64,000 bases of DNA from Variovorax paradoxus. Lineage in GTDB: Bacteria > Pseudomonadota > Gammaproteobacteria > Burkholderiales > Burkholderiaceae_C. A model generated the notes under the pieces. It saw nothing but the letters and a program-made list of their open reading frames with translations, ran no database searches and was not told the DNA's origin. Each line of letters begins with the position of its first letter. Within the stretch, counting starts at the first letter, position 1. Positions 25,477 through 33,407 of this stretch are shown piece after piece. A program made the translations under genes and the position numbers. The stretch is taken from NCBI GenBank assembly GCA_016806145.1, contig CP063167.1, positions 2,104,501 to 2,168,500 on the forward strand, read 5' to 3'.

Positions 25477-26157
25477 TCAGCGGCGCTTCCAGCGGAAGCG
25501 GCGTTCGATCGCGCGGCCCAGCGCGACGAAGGGCACGAAGATCGCGAGGTAGGCGATGGCCGCCATGAACAGCGGCGTGCCGCTGCCGCTGAAGGACTGG
25601 GCGGTCGAGGCCTGGTTGAGGATCTCGGGCACGCCGATGACCGTGCCCAGCGCCGAGTTCTTGGTGATGGCGATGGTGCGGTTGGTCAGCGGCGGCACCG
25701 TGATGCGCAGCGCCTGCGGCAGCACCACGTAGACATAGGCCTGCGTGAAGCCCAGGCCGGTGGAGCGCGCGGCCTCCCACTGGCCCTTGGGCACCGACAG
25801 CAGCCCGGCCCAGAAGATCTCCTCGGCGAAGGCCGCCAGCACCAGGCTCAGCACCAGCCACAGCACGACGAAGGCCGACAGGCTCAGGCCCGCGTTCGGC
25901 AGGCCGAAGAAGGCCAGCAGGATCACGACCAGCGGCGGCAGCGCGCGGAAGACGTCGACGAAGCCGACGATCAGCAGGTTCAGCGCACGGATGCGGTAGA
26001 CGCGCACCGATGCGAGCGCCAGGCCCAGCGCGATGCCGGTCACGATGACCGCCGCGGCCACCTGCAGCGTGACCACGGCGCCGGCCGCGATGTTCGGGCC
26101 GTAGGTGCGGAAGATCGCGGGGTTCGCGAAGACCTCGAGGAAGCGTTGCCATTCCAT
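25477..26157 (-). CDS. Polar amino-acid-type ABC transporter permease (first)
   Basis: 226 residues (MEWQRFLEVFANPAIF), with five predicted membrane helices and the EAA loop WEAARSTGLGFTQAYVYVVLPQALRI near residue 135. It is the paralogous partner of the permease encoded next (31-bp gap), and the pair forms the inner-membrane channel. It lies 28 bp downstream of the ATPase gene. Gene order (binding protein, ATPase, permease, permease) and tight spacing indicate co-transcription. Confidence 0.92.
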   Translation of the reverse strand: MEWQRFLEVFANPAIFRTYGPNIAAGAVVTLQVAAAVIVTGIALGLALASVRVYRIRALNLLIVGFVDVFRALPPLVVILLAFFGLPNAGLSLSAFVVLWLVLSLVLAAFAEEIFWAGLLSVPKGQWEAARSTGLGFTQAYVYVVLPQALRITVPPLTNRTIAITKNSALGTVIGVPEILNQASTAQSFSGSGTPLFMAAIAYLAIFVPFVALGRAIERRFRWKRR

Positions 26158-26185
26158 GGTGCCGGGTTCTCTCTTGTCGTTCTTC

Positions 26186-26923
26186 TCAATGCAGCGCGTC
26201 GGTCATGAAGTCGCGCGCGCGGCTGCCCGGCGGCGCCGCGAGGATCTGCGCGGGCGAGCCCTGCTCGACGACCACGCCGTGCTCCATGAAGACGATGCGG
26301 TCGGCGGCGTCGCGCGCGAAGCGCATCTCGTGGCTGACCACGACCATGGTGACGCCGGTCTTCTTGAGTTCCTGCATCACCTGCAGCACCTCGGACACCA
26401 GCTCGGGATCGAGCGCCGAGGTCGGCTCGTCGAACAGCATGATCTTCGGCTCGAGCGCCAGCGCGCGCGCGATCGCGGCGCGCTGCTGCTGCCCGCCCGA
26501 GAGCTCGCCCGGATAGGCTCGGGCCTTGTGCGCCAGGCCCACGCGCTCCAGCGCGGCCAGGCCCGCGCGGTCGGCTTCGGCGGCGGACAGGCCGCGCACC
26601 TTGCGCAGCGCGAGCGTCACGTTGGAGAGCACGCGCAGGTGCGGATAGAGGTTGAACTGCTGGAACACCATGCCCACGCGCTGGCGCAGCAGGTTCAGGT
26701 TCGTGCGCGGCGAGAGCAGGTCCTCGCCGTCGACGGTGATCGAGCCGCCATCGGGTTCCTCGAGCCGGTTGCAGCAGCGCAGCAGGGTCGACTTGCCCGA
26801 GCCCGAGGGGCCGATGATGAAGACCAGCTCGCCCGTGGCGATCGACAGGTCGATGGACTTGAGCACTTCGTTGCCGCCGAAATGCTTGCGCAGTCCGTGG
26901 ATCTGCAGGATGGGCGCGTTCAT
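26186..26923 (-). CDS. Polar amino-acid-type ABC transporter ATPase
   Basis: 245 residues from the ATG at 26923 (MNAPILQIHGLRKHF). Complete ATPase motifs are visible: Walker A GPSGSGKS at residues 38-45, Q-loop VFQQFNLYPH, signature LSGGQQQR, Walker B IMLFDEPTSALDPE, and switch His in VVSHEM. It powers uptake through the two permeases encoded next. It lies 34 bp downstream of the binding-protein gene. The GlnQ/HisP family resemblance fits import of small polar solutes. Confidence 0.95.
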   Translation of the reverse strand: MNAPILQIHGLRKHFGGNEVLKSIDLSIATGELVFIIGPSGSGKSTLLRCCNRLEEPDGGSITVDGEDLLSPRTNLNLLRQRVGMVFQQFNLYPHLRVLSNVTLALRKVRGLSAAEADRAGLAALERVGLAHKARAYPGELSGGQQQRAAIARALALEPKIMLFDEPTSALDPELVSEVLQVMQELKKTGVTMVVVSHEMRFARDAADRIVFMEHGVVVEQGSPAQILAAPPGSRARDFMTDALH

Positions 26924-26957
26924 GCGGGGCACTTCTGTCGGGTCATGGCCGCGGCCT

Positions 26958-27806
26958 TCATTTCTTGCAGTTCGCCGGATGCGGCGCGGCGTCGTGGCCG
27001 GGCAGGCCGGCCACGCCGTAGCCGGGTTCGACCGTGGTGGCGACCGAGCCGGCCGCGGGCGCGACGCCGAACCACTTCTCGTAGAGCCTGGCGACCTCGC
27101 CGCGCGCCTTGAGGCATTCGAGCGCGCCCTCGACCTCGTTGCGCAGCGCGACCGAGTCCTTGCGGAAGGCCATCGAGAACACCTCGCCGGTCGCATGCCG
27201 GTAGCCGGGCCGCAGCCGCGGGTTCTTCTTGACCGCCCAGGCGACCTCGGTGGTGTTGGTGAGCGCGGCCGCGCTGCGTCCCGAGATCACGGCGGCGATG
27301 GCGTCGTTGGTGGTGCCGTAGGACTCGACGATCCAGCCCGTGGTGGGCGCCTGCGCGCGCGCCCAGGCGTCGTAGGCCGCGCCCTTGTTGACCGAGATGG
27401 TCTTGCCGCGGTAGGACTCGAGCGTTTCGAGCGGCGCCGAGGCGGCCGTCACGAACTGGTAGTCGGTGTTGAGGAAGCCCTCGGTGAAGATCATGCTCTC
27501 GGCGCGCAGCGGCGTGGCCGTGACGGGCGCGCCGACGAAGTCGATGTTGCCGGCCTGCATCGCGGGGAACACGCCCGAGTACTGCATGGCCGCGACGTCG
27601 ATCCTGCGTCCCAGCTGCGTGCCGATGGCCGCGAGCAGGTCGATGCTGAAGCCCTCGAGGCCGCCGCTGAGCCTGGTCATCGCGAAGGGCGCGGCCACGG
27701 GGTCGACCGCGGTGCGAAGCGGCGCCGGCTGCGCGAGCGCGGTGGAAGCGGTGAAGGCCACGAGGCCGAGCGCGAGCAGTGCCGCCTTGAGTGAGCTATG
27801 CAACAT
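26958..27806 (-). CDS. Family 3 ABC substrate-binding protein
   Basis: 282 residues from the ATG at 27806 (MLHSSLKAALLALG), with a Sec signal peptide ending near STALAQP. SBP_bac_3 features follow: PFAMTRLSGGLEGFSIDLLAAIGTQLG, FPAMQAGNIDFVGAPVTATPLRAE, and a C-terminal EGALECLKARGEVARLYEKWFG. It captures the solute in the periplasm for the adjacent ABC importer. Its start overlaps the end of the deacetylase-fold gene by 11 bp, tying enzymes and transport in one transcript. Two cysteines (ECLKA and the C-terminal NCKK) might form a disulfide. Confidence 0.92.
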   Translation of the reverse strand: MLHSSLKAALLALGLVAFTASTALAQPAPLRTAVDPVAAPFAMTRLSGGLEGFSIDLLAAIGTQLGRRIDVAAMQYSGVFPAMQAGNIDFVGAPVTATPLRAESMIFTEGFLNTDYQFVTAASAPLETLESYRGKTISVNKGAAYDAWARAQAPTTGWIVESYGTTNDAIAAVISGRSAAALTNTTEVAWAVKKNPRLRPGYRHATGEVFSMAFRKDSVALRNEVEGALECLKARGEVARLYEKWFGVAPAAGSVATTVEPGYGVAGLPGHDAAPHPANCKK

Positions 27807-28740
27807 GCGGTCTTTCCTTGGAACAGTGGATGAATCGGTCGGCGATGTCGCCCGCGGTGGTGAGCAGCACGTCGCTGCGTTCGCGCAGCAGCTCGAGGGT
27901 CTGGCGCAGGTAGCGGATGCGGTGCGGCGCACCGAACAGCCAGGGATGGATGCCGATCGAGAACACGCGGCCCTCGGGCAGGGCCGCGGCGCCGTCGAGC
28001 ATGTCGCGCACCAGGCCGGGAAAGCGCTCGGGCGCGATGCGCCGCAGGGCGATGGTCTGCACGTCGTCGAGCTCGGTGGGCGCGGGCAGCGCGACCAGCC
28101 CGCGCGGCAGCTCGCCGGTCGCCTGCCAGTAGGGCTGGTCGTCGTTCGGCCAGTCGAGCGTGTAGGCGAAGCCCGCTTCGCGCAGCAGTGCGCCGGTGCG
28201 CGGCGTCAGGCCGTGGTCCTGGCCGAGCCAGCCGCGCAGCGGCGCGGGGCAGGCCGAGGCGACGATGTCGCGGCAGGCGACGATGAACGCGCGCTCCTCG
28301 GCCTCGTCCATGCGCGCGCTGATCATGCGGTTGGCCGAGAAGCCGTGCACCGCCACCTCCCAGCCGCGCCGCACGATCTCGGCCACCAGCTCGGGATGGG
28401 TCTGGACCACGGCCGCGCCGAGCGCGACCGTGGGCGCGAAGCCGAATTCGTCGAGCAGCGAGAGGATGCGCCAGACGCCGACGCGGTTGCCGTAGGCGCG
28501 CGAGCTCCAGGTGCGGAACTCGGGCGCGAAGGTGCCGAACTCGCCCTTGAAGCGCGGGTCGCGCAGGCTGCCCTCGGGCGGCGCGAGCTCCCAGTGCTCG
28601 AGCTGCAGCACCAGGCAGGCCGCGAGCCGGCGCGTGCCGAACGAGAGCGCGGGGCGCGCGGGCAGCGGCTCGAAGTCGTAAAGCGCGTGGTCCATGCCGC
28701 GCGGTGCCGGCTGCGCGGAGGGCAGAGGCGAACCGCTCAT
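27796..28740 (-). CDS. PuuE-like polysaccharide-deacetylase-fold hydrolase 2
   Basis: 314 residues from the ATG at 28740. NodB/PuuE features: LVLQLEHWELAPPEG near residue 44, YGNRVGVWRILSLLDEFG, GWEVAVHGFSANRMIS near residue 130, GWLGQDHGLTPRTGALLREAGF, and IGIHPWLFGAPHRIRYLRQTLELL near residue 270. The GNRVGVWR and HPW-x-x-G-x-PHR segments are shared with the neighbouring paralogue, and the second also with the paralogue at 7.1-8.0 kb. Likely reaction: hydrolysis of a cyclic ureide or amide, by analogy with PuuE allantoinase. No signal peptide. It overlaps the upstream paralogue by 4 bp. Confidence 0.85.
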   Translation of the reverse strand: MSGSPLPSAQPAPRGMDHALYDFEPLPARPALSFGTRRLAACLVLQLEHWELAPPEGSLRDPRFKGEFGTFAPEFRTWSSRAYGNRVGVWRILSLLDEFGFAPTVALGAAVVQTHPELVAEIVRRGWEVAVHGFSANRMISARMDEAEERAFIVACRDIVASACPAPLRGWLGQDHGLTPRTGALLREAGFAYTLDWPNDDQPYWQATGELPRGLVALPAPTELDDVQTIALRRIAPERFPGLVRDMLDGAAALPEGRVFSIGIHPWLFGAPHRIRYLRQTLELLRERSDVLLTTAGDIADRFIHCSKERPHVA

Positions 28741-29687
28741 GGCGCGGCTCCTGCTTGCGCGCGGATGGCGTCGCGAGTGGCATCGCGTGCCGCATCGGCC
28801 GCCAGCGTGGCCTCGTAGCCGTTGGCGTAGTACCAGTCGGCGATCTCCTCGCCGGTGGCGAACCACACCTTGTCGTGCGACGCGATGTGGCGCAGCGCCG
28901 CCTCGAGGTAGCGCAGGCGGTGCGGTCGGCCCATGATGTACGGGTGGAACGCGATGTTCATGACGCGCGGCTGCACCTCGCCCTCGGCATACAGCGTGTC
29001 GAACATGTCCTGCGCGATGCGCAGGAACTCGGGGCCCTCGGCGGCGCCGGCGTGCAGCACCGCGTCGTTGAGCTCGGTCTGGTAGGGCAGGCTGATGAGC
29101 CTGCCGCTGCGTACCGCGATCGGCGTCGGCTGGTCGTCGTGGTAGAGGTCGCAGTAGTACTTGAAGCCGGCCTCGGCCACGAGGTCGGGCGTGCGCAGCG
29201 TGTGCGAGATGGCCGGCGAGAACCAGCCCGCCATGCGCCGGCCCGTGAGGCGGCGGAAGCGCTCGACGCAGTTCGCGATCAGCGCGCGCTCGGCGTCCTC
29301 GTCGAGGTCCCAGAGGTACTGGGTGTTGTAGATGCCGTGGCACATCGTGTCCCAGCCGCGTGCCTCGCAGGCTTCCATGATCTGCGGATAGCGTTCGAAG
29401 TTGGCGAGGCTCAGCGACACCGTCGCGCGGATGCCGAGGCGATCGAACAGTTCGAAGATCGGCCAGACGCCGACGCGGTTGCCGTAGTCCTTGGCGCCGT
29501 AGCCGAGCACGTCGGGATGCGGCATGCGCGGCCAGGGGTCGCGCACGCGCACCGGGTCGGGCAGCCATTCGTAGTGCTCGAGGTTGGGACAGACCCAGAC
29601 CGCGATGCGCGCGCCGCCGGGCAGCACGAGCCGGGGCCGTTGGAAGATGGAGCCGCCGCGCAGGCGGTCGGGGTCGCGCACCTGCAT
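28737..29687 (-). CDS. PuuE-like polysaccharide-deacetylase-fold hydrolase 1
   Basis: 316 residues from the ATG at 29687 (MQVRDPDRLRGG). Features are ARIAVWVCPNLEHYEWLPD near residue 28, YGNRVGVWPIFELFDRLG, GWDTMCHGIYNTQYL near residue 110, GWFSPAISHTLRTPDLVAEAGF, and NIAFHPYIMGRPHRLRYLEAAL near residue 245. It is clearly a paralogue of the next gene product and of the protein at 7089-8024. Tandem paralogues in one operon suggest two successive hydrolyses, two substrate stereoisomers, or a heteromer. It lies 4 bp downstream of the cysteine hydrolase gene. Confidence 0.86.
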   Translation of the reverse strand: MQVRDPDRLRGGSIFQRPRLVLPGGARIAVWVCPNLEHYEWLPDPVRVRDPWPRMPHPDVLGYGAKDYGNRVGVWPIFELFDRLGIRATVSLSLANFERYPQIMEACEARGWDTMCHGIYNTQYLWDLDEDAERALIANCVERFRRLTGRRMAGWFSPAISHTLRTPDLVAEAGFKYYCDLYHDDQPTPIAVRSGRLISLPYQTELNDAVLHAGAAEGPEFLRIAQDMFDTLYAEGEVQPRVMNIAFHPYIMGRPHRLRYLEAALRHIASHDKVWFATGEEIADWYYANGYEATLAADAARDATRDAIRAQAGAAP

Positions 29688-29691
29688 GGCG

Positions 29692-30354
29692 TCAGCGCGT
29701 CGCGGGCGCATCGGGCCAGGTCGCCAGCACTTCGGCGGCCGTGGCATGCGGATAGCGGGCGCGCATGAACTGCAGCGAGCCCTCGTGCAGCGCGGCGCTG
29801 GTGCTGCTCAGCAACTCGGGCACCGTCACCATGTAGTAGTCGTGGTAGGAGCCGCCGCGCAGCGTGGACTCCACGCAGCCCTCGGTCGAGTTGCCGACCA
29901 GCACCAGGGTCTGGATGCCGCGCGCGCGCAGCAGGCCGTCGAGCGGCGTGCGCACGAAGGCGTCGGGGCGGAACTTCTCCACCACCACGTCGCGCGGGCC
30001 GGGCACCAGCCCGTCGACCAGCTCGGCGCCCCAGCTGCCCTTGAGCGTGTACTCGGGCGTCTTGCCGTCGCGGCACTTGAAGCGCAGCCAGGCCGGCGAA
30101 TCGCTCAGGCCGTGCGGCAGCGTGAGCTGGCGGATGAAGGCCACCATCACCTGCCGCGCCTGCACCTCGCGCACGAAGGCCGAGAGCGCGGGCACCGAGG
30201 CGGCGATGGCGCCGATGTCCTTGCCGTTGCGCGCGAAGTGGCCGTCGGGGTGGCAGAAGTCGTTCTGCATGTCGATCACCACGACGGCGGTGTGCCGCGG
30301 GTCGACCAGTTCGGCCAGCGTGTCGAGGACGGGAACGCCTTGGATGGTGCGCAT
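29692..30354 (-). CDS. Isochorismatase-fold cysteine hydrolase
   Basis: 220 residues. The catalytic triad of the cysteine-hydrolase branch is readable: Asp28 in VVVIDMQNDF, Lys127 in VVVEKFRPDAF, and nucleophile Cys160 in VGNSTEGCVEST. This branch contains RutB (ureidoacrylate hydrolase), N-carbamoylsarcosine amidase and nicotinamidase, so amide or carbamoyl hydrolysis in the cytoplasm is the likely activity. First gene of the leftward IclR-linked operon; its start is 26 bp from the tandem operator sites. With two PuuE-like enzymes and racemase-family proteins it resembles a pathway for a hydantoin or allantoin-like compound. Confidence 0.9.
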   Translation of the reverse strand: MRTIQGVPVLDTLAELVDPRHTAVVVIDMQNDFCHPDGHFARNGKDIGAIAASVPALSAFVREVQARQVMVAFIRQLTLPHGLSDSPAWLRFKCRDGKTPEYTLKGSWGAELVDGLVPGPRDVVVEKFRPDAFVRTPLDGLLRARGIQTLVLVGNSTEGCVESTLRGGSYHDYYMVTVPELLSSTSAALHEGSLQFMRARYPHATAAEVLATWPDAPATR

Positions 30355-30380
30355 GCTGTGGATCGCTTTCGGTTCTGAAT

Positions 30381-30415
30381 TTCTATCTGGTAGAATTTAT
30401 TTCTCTCTGATAGAA
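30381..30415. promoter_or_regulatory. Two tandem 15-bp IclR-type operator sites
   Basis: TTCTATCTGGTAGAA (30381-30395) and TTCTCTCTGATAGAA (30401-30415) are near-identical copies of a pseudo-palindrome with TTCT arms, exactly 20 bp apart, two helical turns. They lie in the 120-bp gap between the divergent cysteine-hydrolase operon and the IclR gene, 26 bp and 59 bp from the two start codons. Tandem sites on one helix face fit cooperative binding of an IclR tetramer. The role is inferred from position and symmetry. Confidence 0.7.
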
Positions 30416-30474
30416 AATCATAGGCGAGCTCTTTCCACAAAGTCAAACTGGGGCAGACCCCGAGGAGCATGGAC

Positions 30475-31245
30475 ATGACGCCCAAGGGCAAGACAACGGC
30501 CGCGCGCAAGACGGCGGTCGCGGCCGATCCACAGGCCGATTCGCCGGCCGAGGCCGAGACCAGGGACAAGCCGCGCGTCGAGGCCGTCGAGCGCGCGCTG
30601 TCGGTGCTGGAGGCCTTCGCCGACGGCACGCCGCGCATGCCGCTGAGCGAGATCTCGGCGCGCACCGGCTTCTATCCGAGCACCGTGCTGCGGCTCTTCC
30701 ATTCGCTCGAGCACTTCGGCTACCTGCACCGCGACGACGACGGCTTCTTCCGCCTCGGTCCCTCGCTGTGGCGGCTCGGCGTGCTCTACCAGAACACCTT
30801 CGACCTCGAGCGCCATGTGCGTCCCGTGCTCGACCGCCTCGTCGAGCGCCTGGGCGAGACCGCGGCCTTCTACATCCGAGAGGGCGACCGGCGCATCTGC
30901 CTGTACCGCCGCTTCGCCGCGAGTTCGATCGGCCATCACGTGGAGGAGGGCGCCGAGCTGCCGATGGACCGCGGCGCGAGCGCGCACGTGCTGATGGCCT
31001 TCACCGGCGCCGAGGGCGCGAAGTACGACGCGGTGCGGCGCGACGGGCTCTACGTGTCCTATGGCGAGCGCAATCCCGATGCGAACGCGATCGCGGTGCC
31101 GGTCCACGGACAGGGCGATGCCTTCGTCGGCGCGCTGAGCATCATCGGCCCGGTCAACCGGCTCGTGGGTGCCACCATCGACAAGAGCATTCCGGTGCTG
31201 CAGGAGGCCGCGCAGGCACTGGCGCGCAGCCTGCGCGGACGCTAG
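30475..31245 (+). CDS. IclR-family transcriptional regulator
   Basis: 256 residues from the ATG at 30475, chosen because GAGGAG ends 7 nt before it; the ATG at 30469 lies too close to that ribosome-binding site. After a charged N-terminal tail the winged helix spans about residues 30-95 (VERALSVLEAFADG, LSEISARTGFYPSTVLRLFHSLEHFGYL). The IclR effector domain follows, with PVLDRLVERLGETAAFYIREGDRRICLYR and ending GATIDKSIPVLQEAAQALARSL. It probably controls the divergent ABC/hydrolase operon through the tandem sites at 30381-30415, responding to a pathway metabolite. Confidence 0.93.
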   Translation: MTPKGKTTAARKTAVAADPQADSPAEAETRDKPRVEAVERALSVLEAFADGTPRMPLSEISARTGFYPSTVLRLFHSLEHFGYLHRDDDGFFRLGPSLWRLGVLYQNTFDLERHVRPVLDRLVERLGETAAFYIREGDRRICLYRRFAASSIGHHVEEGAELPMDRGASAHVLMAFTGAEGAKYDAVRRDGLYVSYGERNPDANAIAVPVHGQGDAFVGALSIIGPVNRLVGATIDKSIPVLQEAAQALARSLRGR

Positions 31246-31258
31246 GAGCCTGCGCCGC

Positions 31259-32176
31259 TCAGCGGCTCAGCCGCTCGACCATGAAGTCGACGAACACACG
31301 CATCTTCGGCGGCAGCTGCCGGTCGGGCAGCCACACCGCCGAGATCGTGGGGCCGAAGGGCGGGCGCACGGTCCAGTCCGGCAGCAGCCGCACGATGCGG
31401 CCCTGGCGCAGGTCCTCGTCGACCACGAAATCGGGCAGCAGCGCCACGCCAAGCCCCTGGCGCACCGCGTCGCGCAGCGACTCGCTGCTGTTGACGAGCA
31501 GGTTGCCGCTCACGCGTACGGCGCGCACGTCGCGCGGGCCGTCGGCGCCATCGAAGCGCCAGAGCTGGTGGGTCTCGCCCTCGCCATAGCGCAGGCAGTT
31601 GAGGGTGGCCAGGTCCTCGGGGCTGGCGGGCGCGGCCACGCGCGATAGATAGCCGGGCGCCGCGCACAGCAGGTACGCGGTGCTGCCCAGCGGCCGCGCG
31701 ACCGCGCCCGCGGGCAGCTCGCGCGTGGTGCGGATCGCGATGTCGAAGCCTTCTTCCGCCAGGTCCACCGAGCGGTCGAGCAGCACCAGTTGCACCCGCA
31801 TCTCGGGATAGGCCTCGAGGAAGGCCGGCAGCGCGGGCGCGACGACCAGCCGCCCGAGCGTCATCGGCGCCGTGACGCGCAACAGGCCCATCGGCCGCTG
31901 CAGCAGCGAGGCGACCTCGCCGCCCGCGCTGCGGCACAGCGCGATCGCCTCGGCGGTGCGGTCGTACAGCGTCTGGCCGGCGGCGGTGGGGCTCAGGCTG
32001 CGCGTGGTGCGGCGCAGCAGCTGCACGTCGAGCAGCGTTTCCAGCCTTGCGATCTGCTTGCTCACGGCCGACTTGCTGGTGCCGAGCATGCGCGCGGCGC
32101 CGGTGAAGCTGCGGGCCTCGACGACGCAGGCGAACACGGCGATGCCGGCCATCTGTTCGGGAAGGTGGTCGCTCAT
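31259..32176 (-). CDS. LysR-type regulator of the divergent lactonase gene
   Basis: 305 residues from the ATG at 32176 (MSDHLPEQMAGIAVF). The helix-turn-helix SFTGAARMLGTSKSAVSKQIARLE lies in residues about 20-45; the substrate-binding domain contains VDLAEEGFDIAIRT and RQGLGVALLPDFV. It is divergent from the SMP-30 gene with a 135-bp gap holding a perfect GTTTCC-N4-GGAAAC inverted repeat of LysR type. It converges with iclR across a 13-bp gap. It is probably an activator or autorepressor of the lactonase-SDR pair. Confidence 0.92.
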   Translation of the reverse strand: MSDHLPEQMAGIAVFACVVEARSFTGAARMLGTSKSAVSKQIARLETLLDVQLLRRTTRSLSPTAAGQTLYDRTAEAIALCRSAGGEVASLLQRPMGLLRVTAPMTLGRLVVAPALPAFLEAYPEMRVQLVLLDRSVDLAEEGFDIAIRTTRELPAGAVARPLGSTAYLLCAAPGYLSRVAAPASPEDLATLNCLRYGEGETHQLWRFDGADGPRDVRAVRVSGNLLVNSSESLRDAVRQGLGVALLPDFVVDEDLRQGRIVRLLPDWTVRPPFGPTISAVWLPDRQLPPKMRVFVDFMVERLSR

Positions 32177-32211
32177 GGCGGGAAACCTCGAAAGTAGCGA
32201 GAAGTCGGATT

Positions 32212-32227
32212 GTTTCCGAATGGAAAC
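32212..32227. promoter_or_regulatory. LysR-type inverted repeat GTTTCC-N4-GGAAAC
   Basis: GTTTCCGAATGGAAAC is a perfect 6-bp-arm inverted repeat containing a T-N11-A core, in the gap between divergent LysR and SMP-30 genes. A further GGAAAC half-site occurs at 32181-32186, just inside the LysR leader. This layout, one full site plus a half-site near the regulator start, is common for LysR autoregulation. Inferred from position and symmetry. Confidence 0.6.
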
Positions 32228-32311
32228 GGCAGGACTGAAATCCTCGCGATTGTCTCCAATTCGGCGCTGCCGAATACTGCGGCTCCCCCGACGACGCTTT
32301 CTTCTTCCGCC

Positions 32312-33370
32312 ATGACGACCATCGCTTTCTTCCGTATCGCCGCCGTGCTGGCTTTCGGCGCGCTGTGCCTGCAGGCCGGCGCCGGCACCGCGCTGCCCCT
32401 GAAGCTCGAGGCGCGCGACCCCGCCGTCGCCGAGCTGCTCGCGGCCGACGCGCCGCTGGAACGCCTGGCGACCGGCTTCGGTTTCGCCGAGGGGCCGCTG
32501 TGGATCGGCGACGCGAAAGGCGGCCATCTGCTCGTGAGCGACATTCCCGCGAACGTGGTCTACAAGCTGGACCGCGACGGCAAGGCCAGCGTGTTCCTCG
32601 AGCGCAGCGGCTACCGCGGCGTCGACCTCTGGCGCGTCGGCATGCCGTTCAACAACCTGCGCGATGCCGGGGACGCGGGCTTCGAGCAGTTCAACCTCAG
32701 CGGCTCGAACGGGCTGGCGCGCGACCGGCAGGGCCGGCTGCTGATCGCGACCTGGGCCGGACGCTCCATCGACCGCATCGAGCGCAACGGTCGCCGCACG
32801 GTGCTGGCCGACCGCTTCGAGGGCCGGCGCTTCAGCGGCACCAACGATCTGGTGGTGCGCAAGGACGGCTCGATCTACTTCACCGACATGTTCGGCGGCC
32901 TGCTGAAGCTCGACAAGGATCCGACGCGCGAGCTCGAGCGCGCGGGCGTGTTCATGCTGCGCGACGGCAAGGTCACGCGGCTGGTCGACGACATCGCCGC
33001 GCCCAACGGCCTGGCCTTCTCGCCCGACCACCGGCTGCTGTATGTCGACGGCAGCGACGACCGCAAGGTGCGCCGTTACGAGGTGCGCGCCGACGGCACG
33101 CTAGGCGACGCACGCGTGCTGATCGACCTGAGCGCCGAGCCGGCGCCGGGCATCACCGACGGCATGAAGGTCGACACGCGCGGCAACCTCTGGCTCACGG
33201 GCCCGGGCGGCGTGTGGATCGTCGCGCCCGACGGCAGGCCGCTCGGCGTCATCGCTCTGCCCGAGGCGGCCACCAACCTCGCCTTCGGCGATGCCGACCG
33301 CCGCACGCTGTTCATCACCTCGCCGACCAGCGTCTACACGCTGCGCACGCGCGTCGCGGGGCTGCCCTGA
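32312..33370 (+). CDS. Exported SMP-30/gluconolactonase-like protein
   Basis: 352 residues from the ATG at 32312, with a signal peptide ending near LQAGAGTA. A six-bladed SMP-30 propeller follows: FAEGPLWIGD near residue 60 with the metal-binding Glu, NNLRDAG, GSNGLARDRQGRLLIATW, FSGTNDLVVRKDGSIYFTDM near residue 180, APNGLAFSPDHRLLYVDGSDD near residue 230, and GITDGMKVDTRGNLWLTGPGGV. Such enzymes open sugar and other lactones with a divalent metal. It is followed 37 bp later by an SDR gene, so a periplasmic lactone-opening step and a cytoplasmic oxidoreductase could belong to one sugar or hydroxyacid pathway. Controlled by the divergent LysR gene, by inference. Confidence 0.88.
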   Translation: MTTIAFFRIAAVLAFGALCLQAGAGTALPLKLEARDPAVAELLAADAPLERLATGFGFAEGPLWIGDAKGGHLLVSDIPANVVYKLDRDGKASVFLERSGYRGVDLWRVGMPFNNLRDAGDAGFEQFNLSGSNGLARDRQGRLLIATWAGRSIDRIERNGRRTVLADRFEGRRFSGTNDLVVRKDGSIYFTDMFGGLLKLDKDPTRELERAGVFMLRDGKVTRLVDDIAAPNGLAFSPDHRLLYVDGSDDRKVRRYEVRADGTLGDARVLIDLSAEPAPGITDGMKVDTRGNLWLTGPGGVWIVAPDGRPLGVIALPEAATNLAFGDADRRTLFITSPTSVYTLRTRVAGLP

Positions 33371-33407
33371 CCCATTCATTCATCAACGCAACAGGAGTGC
33401 ATCGAAC

